64,000 nt of DNA, taken from positions 31,763 through 95,762 of the forward strand of contig JBMZAX010000008.1 of NCBI GenBank assembly GCA_049611805.1, written 5' to 3'. The notes under the pieces were generated by a model. The model did not search any database. It was not told the DNA's origin and worked only from the letters and a program-made list of their open reading frames with translations. Both the position numbers and the translations under genes were made by a program. The DNA comes from UBA7378 sp049611805. GTDB taxonomy: Bacteria > Pseudomonadota > Alphaproteobacteria > RS24. Shown piece by piece: positions 1 through 8,733 of the stretch; positions within the stretch are counted from its first letter, which is position 1, and every line of letters begins with the position of its first letter.

Positions 1-1
1 G

Positions 2-445
2 CTGGGCAAAATTGGTGTTCTGGTGGCTCTGCAATCGACGGGCGACAAGGAAAAACTCGACGCGCTGGGGCGCCAGCTTGCCATGCATGTGGCGGCCACA
101 AACCCGTTGGCGGTAAATGTCGACAGCCTGAACCCCGAAGACATTGAGCGCGAACGCGCCGTTCTGATTGCCGAAGCCAAGGAAAGCGGCAAGCCGGATG
201 AGATTATTGAAAAAATGGTCGAGGGTCGGTTGCGCAAATTCTATGAAGAAGTTGTGCTGACCTCGCAAGTGTTTGTCATTGACGGGGAAACGCGCATTTC
301 CAAAGTGCTGGAAAATGCCGCCGGAGATGTCGGCGCGCCGGTCGAGTTGACGGGGTTTGCCCGGTTTGAGCTGGGCGAGGGTGTTGACAAGGGCGAGGAA
401 GCCGATTTTGCGGCCGAAGTTGCGGCGGCGGTCAGCAACGCCTAG
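2..445 (+). CDS. tsf: Elongation factor Ts (C-terminal part)
   Basis: Nucleotide exchange factor that releases GDP from EF-Tu during translation elongation in the cytoplasm. The reading frame is already open at base 2 and reads LGKIGVLVALQS, the strand typical of the EF-Ts dimerisation core, so the start and the EF-Tu-binding N-terminus lie outside the window. The remaining 147 codons cover the C-terminal core, including an acidic helical stretch and a motif reading RLRKFYEEVVL that is typical of the family. The gene is followed 72 bp later by pyrH on the same strand, the usual rpsB-tsf-pyrH-frr order. Product identity is secure; only the missing 5' part limits it. Confidence 0.96.
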   Translation: MGKIGVLVALQSTGDKEKLDALGRQLAMHVAATNPLAVNVDSLNPEDIERERAVLIAEAKESGKPDEIIEKMVEGRLRKFYEEVVLTSQVFVIDGETRISKVLENAAGDVGAPVELTGFARFELGEGVDKGEEADFAAEVAAAVSNA

Positions 446-488
446 CAATTTTTGTGTCTCCGACGATAGGGGAATCGCGCCAGACTTC

Positions 489-506
489 ATGGCGTTGATA
501 CGCCAT
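489..506 (+). promoter_or_regulatory. Hairpin just upstream of the pyrH ribosome binding site
   Basis: A perfect 7-bp inverted repeat (ATGGCGT, loop TGAT, ACGCCAT) ends one base before the AGGAGC Shine-Dalgarno sequence of pyrH. There is no T-run after it, so it is not a canonical terminator. It may be an mRNA processing or stability element between tsf and pyrH; that role is inference. Confidence 0.4.
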
Positions 507-517
507 AGGAGCAGCGC

Positions 518-1237
518 ATGAGCGACGAAACAGAATATAAACGTGTCCTGCTGAAGGTTTCCGGCGAGGCGTTGATGGGCGACGGCCAATACGGCATTGA
601 CGTCGCCACCGTTGACCGCATCGCCTCGGAAGTCAAAGACGCGCTGTCGCTGGGTGTCGAGGTTTGCATGGTGATCGGCGGCGGCAATATTTTCCGCGGA
701 CTTTCCGGTGCCGCCGACGGCATGGATCGCGCCAGTGCCGATTATATGGGCATGCTGGCCACAATCATGAACGCTTTGGCGATGCAAAACGGGCTGGAAC
801 GCTTGGGCGTGCCGACGCGGGTGCTGTCGGCCATTCCCATGACCAGCGTGTGCGAGCCTTATATTCGCCGCCGCGCCATACGCCATATGGAAAAAGCCCG
901 TGTGGTTATTTTTGCCGCCGGCACGGGCAATCCGTTTTTCACGACAGATACGGCCGCCGCATTGCGCGCGGCTGAAATGAACTGCGATGCCCTGATGAAG
1001 GGCACAAATGTGGACGGTGTTTATTCGGCGGATCCGAAAACCGACCCGTCGGCGGAGCGCTTCGACCGGCTCAGCTATATTGATGTTCTGACAAAAGATC
1101 TTAAGGTGATGGATGCTTCGGCGGTATCGCTGTCGCGCGAAAACGGCATTCCGATTGTTGTTTTTTCAATCCAGACATCGGGCGGATTTATGAATGTTTT
1201 GCGGGGCACTGGCAAAAGCACCGTTGTTCGTGATTAG
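518..1237 (+). CDS. pyrH: UMP kinase
   Basis: Phosphorylates UMP to UDP with ATP, an essential step of pyrimidine nucleotide synthesis. The 239-residue protein has the amino-acid-kinase fold signatures: KVSGEAL near residue 13, the glycine-rich IGGGNIFRG near residue 52, and GTGNPFFTTDTAA near residue 133, which distinguishes bacterial UMP kinases from the aspartokinase-like relatives. Length is normal for the family. ATG start with AGGAGC at 507-512. It lies between tsf and frr with short gaps, consistent with one transcription unit. Nothing unusual within the coding sequence. Confidence 0.97.
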   Translation: MSDETEYKRVLLKVSGEALMGDGQYGIDVATVDRIASEVKDALSLGVEVCMVIGGGNIFRGLSGAADGMDRASADYMGMLATIMNALAMQNGLERLGVPTRVLSAIPMTSVCEPYIRRRAIRHMEKARVVIFAAGTGNPFFTTDTAAALRAAEMNCDALMKGTNVDGVYSADPKTDPSAERFDRLSYIDVLTKDLKVMDASAVSLSRENGIPIVVFSIQTSGGFMNVLRGTGKSTVVRD

Positions 1238-1261
1238 ATTGACGGGCTTGGGGGAAGAAAA

Positions 1262-1816
1262 ATGAGTATTGATCTAGATGATATTGAGCGCCGCATGGAA
1301 GGTGCCGTGGGTACGCTGAAAGCCGATCTTGGTGGTTTGCGGACGGGGCGTGCCAGCGCCAGCCTGCTGGAGCCGATTATGGTTGAGGCCTATGGCCAGC
1401 AAATGCCGATTGCCCAGGTCGGCACAATTTCGGTGCCGGAGCCGCGCATGCTGTCGGTGCAGGTTTGGGATAAGGGACAGGTGGCGCTGGTTGAAAAAGC
1501 CATTCGCGAGTCCGGATTGGGGCTGAACCCGATGGCCGACGGGCAACTTGTCCGTATACCGCTGCCCGAACTTAACGAAGAACGCCGCGAAGAACTGGTC
1601 AAGGTTGCCGGGCGCTATGCCGAGCAGGCGCGTGTCGCCGTGCGCAATGTGCGCCGCGACGGGATGGATCAGATTAAAAAAAGCGAAAAAGACGGCGACA
1701 TGTCGCAAGACGACGCCAAGCTGTTTTCCGATGAAGTGCAGGAAACAACCGACCGTTTCGTCAAGCTGATCGATGAAACGCTGGAGGTCAAAGAAGGCGA
1801 GATCCGTCAGGTTTGA
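1262..1816 (+). CDS. frr: Ribosome recycling factor
   Basis: Works with EF-G to split post-termination ribosomes. The 184-residue protein has the standard length and the RRF features: N-terminal helix, then LRTGRASASLLEPI around residues 26-39, a beta domain with VGTISVPEPRML, and a C-terminal three-helix bundle with RNVRRDGMD. The start ATG follows a GGGGAAGAAA purine stretch. It sits 24 bp after pyrH and 15 bp before uppS, so it is probably cotranscribed with both. No anomalies. Confidence 0.97.
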   Translation: MSIDLDDIERRMEGAVGTLKADLGGLRTGRASASLLEPIMVEAYGQQMPIAQVGTISVPEPRMLSVQVWDKGQVALVEKAIRESGLGLNPMADGQLVRIPLPELNEERREELVKVAGRYAEQARVAVRNVRRDGMDQIKKSEKDGDMSQDDAKLFSDEVQETTDRFVKLIDETLEVKEGEIRQV

Positions 1817-1831
1817 CCCGCCAAAATAGAT

Positions 1832-2575
1832 ATGGAACCCGATGTTGACCATATAGCGCCCGTATCGCACCTCGCCATTGTTATGGATGGAAACGGTCGC
1901 TGGGCGCAGCAGCGTAACTTGTCGCGTCAAGAGGGCCATGCGGCCGGGGTTGAGACCGTGCGCCGCGCGGTTCGATTTATTAGCGATGCCGGAATTGACT
2001 GCCTCACCTTGTTTTCATTTTCGACCGAGAACTGGCACCGGCCATCGGTTGAAGTGAAGTTTCTGATGCGCCTGCTCAAGCATTATATTGAGGCGGATTT
2101 GGCTGAATTGCACAAAAATGACGTGCGCGTGAAAATTATCGGCAAACGGCAGGGTTTGGATGCGCAACTGGTCAAGCTGATCGAACATGCCGAACAGGTA
2201 ACCGCCGCAAATACGCGCATGCGGTTGCAAATTGCGTTTAATTACGGCGCGCGCGAGGAAATAGCGGAAGCCGCGGCGCGCTTGGCGGCGCGGGTGGCGA
2301 AAGGCGAACTTGATGCCGCCAATATCACGCCGGAACTGGTCGATGCCGAATTGTCGACGCACGGGCTGCCGGACCCGGATTTGGTCATTCGCACCAGTGG
2401 TGAAAACCGCTTGAGCAATTTTTTGCTGTGGCAATGCGCCTATTCGGAGTTTTATTTCACCGATGTTTTATGGCCCGATTTCGATGCCGCCACCTTGCGC
2501 GCCGCGCTTCAGGCCTATCATCGGCGCGAGCGGCGGTTTGGCCGTGTTGAGCCCGCTTTGAGCAAAACGGACTGA
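1832..2575 (+). CDS. uppS: Undecaprenyl diphosphate synthase (cis-prenyltransferase)
   Basis: Condenses eight isopentenyl diphosphates with farnesyl diphosphate in cis to make the C55 lipid carrier for peptidoglycan and other envelope polymers. The 247-residue protein carries the family signature MDGNGRWAQQR with catalytic Asp19, LTLFSFSTENWHR, and the C-terminal DLVIRTSGENRLSNFLLWQ and FYFTDVLWPDF blocks. The chosen ATG lacks a strong Shine-Dalgarno sequence, so initiation a few codons away is possible. Followed 8 bp later by cdsA, the normal order. Confidence 0.96.
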   Translation: MEPDVDHIAPVSHLAIVMDGNGRWAQQRNLSRQEGHAAGVETVRRAVRFISDAGIDCLTLFSFSTENWHRPSVEVKFLMRLLKHYIEADLAELHKNDVRVKIIGKRQGLDAQLVKLIEHAEQVTAANTRMRLQIAFNYGAREEIAEAAARLAARVAKGELDAANITPELVDAELSTHGLPDPDLVIRTSGENRLSNFLLWQCAYSEFYFTDVLWPDFDAATLRAALQAYHRRERRFGRVEPALSKTD

Positions 2576-2583
2576 AACGCGCC

Positions 2584-3435
2584 ATGGCATTTTCCGAACG
2601 AGTGAGCAAATTGGGAGATGGCCTGATGCGGCGCGTCTGGTCGGCGCTTGCCATTTTGCCGCTGGTGCTTCTGGCACTTTGGGCGGGTGGTGTGGCTTTG
2701 CTGGTGTTGCTGGCACTTGCCGGCGTTATCATGAGTTACGAATGGGTAAGATTGCTTGCCAGCAGCCGACCGCGCCGAGATGCTTTTTTGCTGTCCGGCG
2801 CGCTGTTTGCCCTGTTGCTGGTCGCTTACATGGCTTCGCCCGGTGACGCATTGCGTCTGCTGCTGGTTTTGTCTTTCATTTTGGGCGGCTTGTTCTGGTT
2901 TTTCCGCTGGCGCATCACGCCGGTGGTTGGGGGCATGGTTTATCTGGGCTGGCCGCTTCTGGCGGTTGCGTATTTTCGCGACAGTGCATCGGGCGGTTTT
3001 GTGCTTCTGTATATTTTTCTGACCGTCTGGGCGGTTGATATATTTGCCATGTTTTCCGGCAAATTATTCGGCGGGCCACGCATGGCACCGCGCATCTCAC
3101 CCAATAAAACCTGGGCCGGCCTTATGGGGGCCGTGTTCGGCGCGAGCCTTGTTGCGCTCATCGCCTATTATGCCGCCAATGCGTTGGTTGCGCTGACGCT
3201 GGCACTGCCTGTGGTTTTACTGCTGGGCGGTGTGCTGGCCGTCGTCTCGCAAATGGGGGATTTGTTTGAATCTGCCCTCAAGCGCAAATATGACCTGAAA
3301 GATGCCGGGTCTATTTTGCCCGGACATGGTGGTGTGCTTGACCGTGTTGACGGGCTGATCGGCGCGCTGATTTTTCTGCATTTGATTGTTCTTTTGCGCG
3401 GCCAGCCGCCATTGCAATCCATTTTGGTTTGGTGA
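2584..3435 (+). CDS. cdsA: Phosphatidate cytidylyltransferase
   Basis: Makes CDP-diacylglycerol from phosphatidic acid and CTP, the branch point of phospholipid synthesis. The 283-residue protein is strongly hydrophobic with about seven or eight predicted membrane segments. It ends with the CDP-alcohol cytidylyltransferase signature (KRKYDLKDAGSILPGHGG followed by DRVDG, about residues 236-261). Translation may start at the ATG used here or at a downstream ATG 14 codons later, just before MRRVWSALAI. Between uppS and dxr in the usual envelope gene cluster. Confidence 0.95.
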   Translation: MAFSERVSKLGDGLMRRVWSALAILPLVLLALWAGGVALLVLLALAGVIMSYEWVRLLASSRPRRDAFLLSGALFALLLVAYMASPGDALRLLLVLSFILGGLFWFFRWRITPVVGGMVYLGWPLLAVAYFRDSASGGFVLLYIFLTVWAVDIFAMFSGKLFGGPRMAPRISPNKTWAGLMGAVFGASLVALIAYYAANALVALTLALPVVLLLGGVLAVVSQMGDLFESALKRKYDLKDAGSILPGHGGVLDRVDGLIGALIFLHLIVLLRGQPPLQSILVW

Positions 3436-3438
3436 TGC

Positions 3439-4605
3439 ATGCGTAAGCTTTCGGTTTTTGGAGCCACGGGCACGATCGGCGACAACACGCTTGATCTGGT
3501 CAGCAGGCACCCCGACAAATTTGATATCGAGGTGCTGACGGCGCATGAAAATGTCGAGAAGCTGGCGGCACTGGCGCGCGCTCACATGCCGTCGCGCGTT
3601 GTTGTGTCCGATGCTGAATGCCGGCCCGCGCTGGCTTCGGCGCTGTCAGATTTGCCGATAAAAGTAGAGGCGGGCGCGCAAGCGCTGGTCGAAGCGGCAC
3701 ACGAGCCGGTCGATCTGGTGGTTATGGGCATTGTCGGCTTCGCAGCCCTTGGGCCGAGCCTTGCCGCCGTGCGCCACGCCGATGCCGTTGCGCTGGCAAA
3801 CAAGGAATGTCTTGTCGTTTCCGGTGCGATGCTGATGGAGGCGGCGGCGCGGCACGAAACCCGCCTTCTGCCCGTCGACAGCGAGCATAATGGCGTTTTT
3901 CAACTGCTGGACGGACGCGATGGCGATACGCCTTCCAAAATTGTCCTCACAGCTTCCGGCGGGCCGTTTCGTGACATGAGCCTGAACGAGATGGCGCAGG
4001 CAACACCCGAAATGGCCGTCGCACACCCCAATTGGACAATGGGCGCCAAAATTTCTGTCGACAGTGCAACCATGATGAACAAAGGGCTGGAGCTTATCGA
4101 GGCGCGGGTGCTTTTTGACGTTGCCCCCGAAATGCTTGATGTGGTCGTGCATCCGCAATCGATTGTGCATGCTCTGGTGCATTTTCAGGACGGCAGCGTT
4201 TTGGCGCATATGGCAACGCCCGATATGCGCGTGCCGCTGGCCTATTGCCTTGGGTTTCCAGAGCGCATGGCACATGGGGGCGCCGCGCTTGACCTTGCTG
4301 CCATCGGTGCGTTGAATTTTGAGCCGATTGACCGGACGCGCTTTCCGTGTCTGGTTCATGCCGAACGCGCCATGCATGCGGGCGGCATTTGCCCGACCGT
4401 GCTGAACGCGGCAAATGAGGTTGCGGTTGCGGGATTTCTGTCCGGTAAGCTCAAATTCACCGATATTGCCGACATGGTTGCCCGCGCGCTGGATGCAGAG
4501 GCCGAACTCATCGCGCCCTTCGACCCGACAAGGCTTGATGAGCTTGAAGCCTGCGACAAAAAAACCAGACATTTCTGCTCAGAATTGATAAAAGACTTGT
4601 CATGA
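3439..4605 (+). CDS. dxr: 1-deoxy-D-xylulose 5-phosphate reductoisomerase
   Basis: Second step of the non-mevalonate (MEP) isoprenoid pathway: NADPH-dependent rearrangement of DXP to MEP. The 388-residue protein shows the N-terminal NADPH-binding GATGTIGDNTLDL, NKECLVVSG, the substrate and metal-binding ASGGPFRD and HPNWTMGAKISVDSATMMNK, and HPQSIVHALVHF. Length is normal. It starts 3 bp after cdsA. Its pathway partners ispD and ispF are present as a fusion at 37524-38720. Confidence 0.97.
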   Translation: MRKLSVFGATGTIGDNTLDLVSRHPDKFDIEVLTAHENVEKLAALARAHMPSRVVVSDAECRPALASALSDLPIKVEAGAQALVEAAHEPVDLVVMGIVGFAALGPSLAAVRHADAVALANKECLVVSGAMLMEAAARHETRLLPVDSEHNGVFQLLDGRDGDTPSKIVLTASGGPFRDMSLNEMAQATPEMAVAHPNWTMGAKISVDSATMMNKGLELIEARVLFDVAPEMLDVVVHPQSIVHALVHFQDGSVLAHMATPDMRVPLAYCLGFPERMAHGGAALDLAAIGALNFEPIDRTRFPCLVHAERAMHAGGICPTVLNAANEVAVAGFLSGKLKFTDIADMVARALDAEAELIAPFDPTRLDELEACDKKTRHFCSELIKDLS

Positions 4606-4662
4606 AACTGTTGTGGTTCCGTTGTTTCGGAAACCCTTGCCGGTTTGAATTTGGGAGGTCCC

Positions 4663-5790
4663 ATGGAGGCGCTTGTCTCGCAGATATTTTCCGTCGGTTT
4701 CGGCATAATTGTGCCGTTTATTTTTGTGCTGACGATTGTCGTTTTTTTCCACGAACTCGGCCATTTTTACGTCGCGCGCCGGTGCGGTGTAACGGTTGAA
4801 GTGTTTTCCGTCGGTTTCGGTCGGCCTCTGGCAAGCTGGTATGACAAGCACGGCACGCAGTGGAAAATCGGATGGATGCCCCTGGGCGGTTATGTGAAAT
4901 TTCTGGGCGATGAAAATGCCGCCAGCGCGCCGGATGTCGACGCGATTGAAAAAATGGACGCGCAAACGCGCAAAACCACATTATTCGACAAACCTCTGGG
5001 CCAGCGCGCCGCCGTGGTTGCCGCCGGGCCGGTCGCGAATTTCATATTGGCAATCATTATTTTTGCCGGGCTTTACGCCGTATTGGGCCAACGTGTCACC
5101 GACCCTGTTGTCGGCGCGGTGGTTACCGACAGCGCGGCGGAGCGCGCCGGTTTCCGGGCCGGCGATCTCATTACCGCAATTGATGACACCGAGGTTGAAA
5201 CCTTCGCCGAGGTGCGCCGCATCGTTACGGTAAACGCCGATACCGAATTGATGTTTGAGATCCGGCGCGACGGCAATCTTCTGCTTTTGCCGGCAACGCC
5301 CGATTGGTATCTGGAAACCGACAGATTTGGCAATGAGTTCAGGATTGGTCGGCTGGGCGTTTCGGTGGGGCTTGATGAGGCCAATGCGCGCCATGTGCGC
5401 TATAACCCCGTCACCGCCGTGTGGATGGGGGTCAAGGAAAGCTATTTCATTGTTGAGCAGACTTTCACCGTGCTGGGGCGCATTATTACCGGGCGCGAAA
5501 GTGCTGAAAGTCTGGGTGGGCCTATTCGCATTGCCCAGCTTTCCGGTCAGGCCGCGTCATTGGGTTTGGTTGCGCTGATCAATTTGACGGCCGTTCTTTC
5601 GGTCAGTATCGGGCTCATTAACCTGTTTCCGATTCCGATGCTTGATGGCGGCCACCTTCTGTTTTACGCCTATGAGGCCGTCGCCGGAAAACCCATGCCG
5701 GAAAAAGTGCAGGAGGTGGGGATGCGTATCGGCTTGTCCCTTGTTCTTGCGCTGTTTGTTTTTGTCACATGGAATGACATTACCAGATGA
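4663..5790 (+). CDS. rseP: Site-2 intramembrane zinc metalloprotease RseP
   Basis: Membrane protease that cleaves transmembrane segments of anti-sigma factors and remnant signal peptides. With the start at 4663 (ATG behind GGGAGG at 4653-4658) the protein has 375 residues; an upstream TTG at 4645 is less likely. HELGH at residues 30-34 lies in the first membrane helix and supplies the zinc ligands and catalytic Glu. A single PDZ-like domain follows at about residues 110-190, and NLFPIPMLDGGHL near the C-terminus is the second conserved membrane motif. One PDZ domain is usual in alphaproteobacteria. Situated between dxr and bamA as expected. Confidence 0.95.
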   Translation: MEALVSQIFSVGFGIIVPFIFVLTIVVFFHELGHFYVARRCGVTVEVFSVGFGRPLASWYDKHGTQWKIGWMPLGGYVKFLGDENAASAPDVDAIEKMDAQTRKTTLFDKPLGQRAAVVAAGPVANFILAIIIFAGLYAVLGQRVTDPVVGAVVTDSAAERAGFRAGDLITAIDDTEVETFAEVRRIVTVNADTELMFEIRRDGNLLLLPATPDWYLETDRFGNEFRIGRLGVSVGLDEANARHVRYNPVTAVWMGVKESYFIVEQTFTVLGRIITGRESAESLGGPIRIAQLSGQAASLGLVALINLTAVLSVSIGLINLFPIPMLDGGHLLFYAYEAVAGKPMPEKVQEVGMRIGLSLVLALFVFVTWNDITR

Positions 5791-5859
5791 ATGCTTCCGT
5801 AAATCACGTTACCGTGAGACCAACCCATTAATTCGAATTTAGATTTCAAAGGTATGATT

Positions 5860-8157
5860 ATGCGCTTTCAGGGTTTTTGGCTTGCTCTTACTTGTGTTTT
5901 TGCGTTGGGGCTGAGCTTCGATGTTCGTGCGCAAGAGGCGGAAGAGAGCGCAAGCTCGGAAACTGAAATTATTCAATTCATCCGTGTGGAGGGCACCCAG
6001 CGCGTCGAAGAGGAAACGGTGCGCGTCTATATGGTCGTGCGTGAAGGCATGGTCGATGATGTTGATATGGTCGACCAGTCGGTGAAGACATTGTTTGCCT
6101 CCGGCCTGTTTTCCGACGTCACCATCCGGCGCAGCGAGGGCGGGCTGATTGTATCGGTGGTCGAGAACCCGATCGTCAATCGCGTGTCATTTGAAGGCAA
6201 TGGCGCCATTAATGATGATACGCTGACAGATGAGGCGGAATTGCGCCCGCGCCAGATTTACACACGCGCCCGTGTGCAGGACGATGTGGAGCGCTTCATC
6301 GAAATTTACCGGCAGAGCGGTTATTTTGCCGCGCGCATTGAACCAAAGGTCATTCAACTGCCGCAAAACCGTGTCGACGTGATTTTTGAAATCAATGAAG
6401 GGCCGATTACCGGCATCCGATCGATTAATTTCGTCGGCAATAAGGCGTTTGACGATGACCGCCTGCGCGAAGAAATCATTACCTCGGAAACGCGCTGGTG
6501 GCGGTTTTTCGCCTCGTCGGACAGCTATGACCCAGACCGGCTCAATTATGACCGCCAGCGTCTGCGTCGGTTCTATCTCAGCAAGGGTTATGCCGATTTC
6601 CGCGTTGTCAGTTCGAGCGCCGAGCTGACACGGGACGGAGAAGAGTTTTTCGTGACCTTCAATATTGAAGAAGGTGAATTGTTTACCTTTGGTGAATCCG
6701 GCATCAGGTCAACCGTCGAAACAATTGATATTGAGACATTGCAGGCGGCCATCGAGCATGTGGAAGGTGAACGCTACGATCTCAGAAAAATTGAGGATAC
6801 CGAAGATGCGCTGACCAAACTTCTCGGCGAGAAGGGTTTTGCTTTTTCCGATATTCGCGCACGCACGCGCCGCGACCGCGAAAACAACCTGATCAGGGTT
6901 CAATATGTGATCGAAGAGGGGCCGCGTGTTTATGTCGAGCGGATTAATATTAACGGCAATGACCGTACGCATGACGAGGTCTTGCGTCGGGAAATGCGGA
7001 TTAGCGAAGGCGATGCGTTTAACCGCGTGCTGCTGGAGCGTTCGCGCCGCAACTTGCGCGCATTAGGGTTTTTCAGAACGGTCGATATTGAAGAAAGCCC
7101 CGGCAGTGAGCCGGACAAAACCATTATTGATGTAAATGTTGTCGAGCAGTCGACAGGTGAACTGACCTTTGGCGTTGGCTACTCTTCGGCGGAAAGTGTG
7201 ACAACTGAATTCGCCATTGCCGAGCGCAACCTTCTCGGCCGCGGCCAGAGGTTGAATTTGCGCGTTGGTGTAAGCGACGAAGTGCAGCGCTACGCGGTGA
7301 ATTTCACCGAACCGTTTTTCCTGGACCGTCGTGTCGCGGCCGGCTTCAGTTTGTTCAACACCGAAAATGACTATGACAATGAGGCAAATCTGGAAACCCG
7401 CTCCACGGGCGTTGGCGCGCAAGTGGCGTTTCCCCTGTCGGAAGACGGGCGGCTGTCTTTGTTCTTCAACCTGTCTGAAAACGAATTGACCAACACCTCC
7501 TCAAGCAGTTTCGTCAATCCGAGCTATACGGATTTCAAGCAGGAAATTGGATATTATTATTCCATCGACAAGCGCGACGATCCCATTGATCCGACAGATG
7601 GCTGGAGTTTCGGCTTCGGGCAGGATTTGGCTGGACCGGCGGGGGATATCAGCTATGTGCGTTCGACCCTGGTTGCCAATTATTACCATGAGATTGCCGA
7701 AGGCTGGGTGTTTCACGGGCGCGCGACGGCGGGTGTGATCTATGATTATGAAGGCGGCATTATCAATTATGTCGACCGTTTCTTCAAAGGTGGCTCCAGC
7801 TTCCGTGGCTTTGACAGGTCCGGCATCGGCCCCCGGCAAATCAGCACGGGATACGCGCTGGGTGCGAACCGCTATGTCGTGGGCACCACGGAAGTGTCTT
7901 TGCCCTTGGGCATTCCGAAGGATGTCGGTATGAAAGCCAATGCGTTTATCGATTTCGGTGCTTTAGGGGATACGGATTCCGTCTCATCGGTTGAAAATGA
8001 CATTCAAGATGAATTTGCCTTTCGCGCGACGACAGGGTTAAGTATCTCGTGGCGGTCACCATTCGGGCCTGTCCGGTTTGACTTTGCGCGCGCTCTGGTC
8101 AAGGAAGATTATGACGATACGCGGTTCTTCCGCTTCTCAGTTGGTACACGTTTCTAG
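5860..8157 (+). CDS. bamA: Outer membrane protein assembly factor BamA
   Basis: Central Omp85 component of the BAM complex that inserts beta-barrel proteins into the outer membrane. About 765 residues: an N-terminal signal peptide ending near VRA-QEA, then POTRA domains over roughly residues 35-420, then a beta barrel ending in a phenylalanine (RFSVGTRF), the expected C-terminal signature. The barrel contains GFDRSGIGP, a variant of the conserved region of Omp85 proteins, near residue 650. The ATG at 5860 is preferred because AAAGG at 5848-5852 is 7 bp upstream; an ATG at 5854 would leave only 1 bp. Followed by skp and lpxD. Confidence 0.96.
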   Translation: MRFQGFWLALTCVFALGLSFDVRAQEAEESASSETEIIQFIRVEGTQRVEEETVRVYMVVREGMVDDVDMVDQSVKTLFASGLFSDVTIRRSEGGLIVSVVENPIVNRVSFEGNGAINDDTLTDEAELRPRQIYTRARVQDDVERFIEIYRQSGYFAARIEPKVIQLPQNRVDVIFEINEGPITGIRSINFVGNKAFDDDRLREEIITSETRWWRFFASSDSYDPDRLNYDRQRLRRFYLSKGYADFRVVSSSAELTRDGEEFFVTFNIEEGELFTFGESGIRSTVETIDIETLQAAIEHVEGERYDLRKIEDTEDALTKLLGEKGFAFSDIRARTRRDRENNLIRVQYVIEEGPRVYVERININGNDRTHDEVLRREMRISEGDAFNRVLLERSRRNLRALGFFRTVDIEESPGSEPDKTIIDVNVVEQSTGELTFGVGYSSAESVTTEFAIAERNLLGRGQRLNLRVGVSDEVQRYAVNFTEPFFLDRRVAAGFSLFNTENDYDNEANLETRSTGVGAQVAFPLSEDGRLSLFFNLSENELTNTSSSSFVNPSYTDFKQEIGYYYSIDKRDDPIDPTDGWSFGFGQDLAGPAGDISYVRSTLVANYYHEIAEGWVFHGRATAGVIYDYEGGIINYVDRFFKGGSSFRGFDRSGIGPRQISTGYALGANRYVVGTTEVSLPLGIPKDVGMKANAFIDFGALGDTDSVSSVENDIQDEFAFRATTGLSISWRSPFGPVRFDFARALVKEDYDDTRFFRFSVGTRF

Positions 8158-8166
8158 GAGAAAATG

Positions 8167-8724
8167 ATGACGACACTTAACAGAAAACTTTCCTTTGTTT
8201 TAGCGGCATTTTTGGCATTTGCCGTGACGTCGGTTCCGGCCGCCGCCGAACAGACTGTCGTGGTTTTTGACGTCAACGCCGCTCTGGCGAATTCCAAAGC
8301 CGGTAAAAGCATGGCCAGCCAACTTGAAAGCCAAATGAAAGTGGTGACTGACGAGGCGCAAAAATTTGACGCGCGCATGGCCGGAGAGGTTGAAAAGTTG
8401 AAAGAACAACGCTCTTTGATGGCGGCAGACGCATTGCAGGGCAAGGTCGAGGAATTGCGGCTGGAAGAACTGAAAAAGAAGCAGGAATTCGGCAAACGCC
8501 AGCGCGCCATTCAGGCCGGCGGCCAGAAAGCCGGGCAGGAAATTCTGAAAGTTGCGCTTGAAGAACTTGCAAACATCGCCAAAGAACGCAATGCAGCACT
8601 GGTGGTGCGGCGCGATGCGGTTTTCATTTCCAGCCCCGGTCTTGATGTGACGGCTGATGTGGTCAGCGCGATCGACAAAAAACTGTCAGACGTCAAGGTC
8701 AAGCCCATTGAGGTGAAGGAATAA
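8167..8724 (+). CDS. skp: OmpH/Skp family periplasmic chaperone
   Basis: Periplasmic holdase that escorts unfolded outer membrane proteins to the BAM complex. The 185-residue product has a cleavable signal peptide (hydrophobic core ending around VPAAAEQ), a short beta strand VVVFDVNAA typical of the trimerisation base, a long charged helical region rich in K, E and Q (about residues 55-125), and a C-terminal strand. The AGGAG at 8156-8160 overlaps the bamA stop codon and favours the ATG at 8167 over that at 8164. It is in the conserved slot between bamA and lpxD. Confidence 0.9.
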   Translation: MTTLNRKLSFVLAAFLAFAVTSVPAAAEQTVVVFDVNAALANSKAGKSMASQLESQMKVVTDEAQKFDARMAGEVEKLKEQRSLMAADALQGKVEELRLEELKKKQEFGKRQRAIQAGGQKAGQEILKVALEELANIAKERNAALVVRRDAVFISSPGLDVTADVVSAIDKKLSDVKVKPIEVKE

Positions 8725-8733
8725 TTTTCCGCT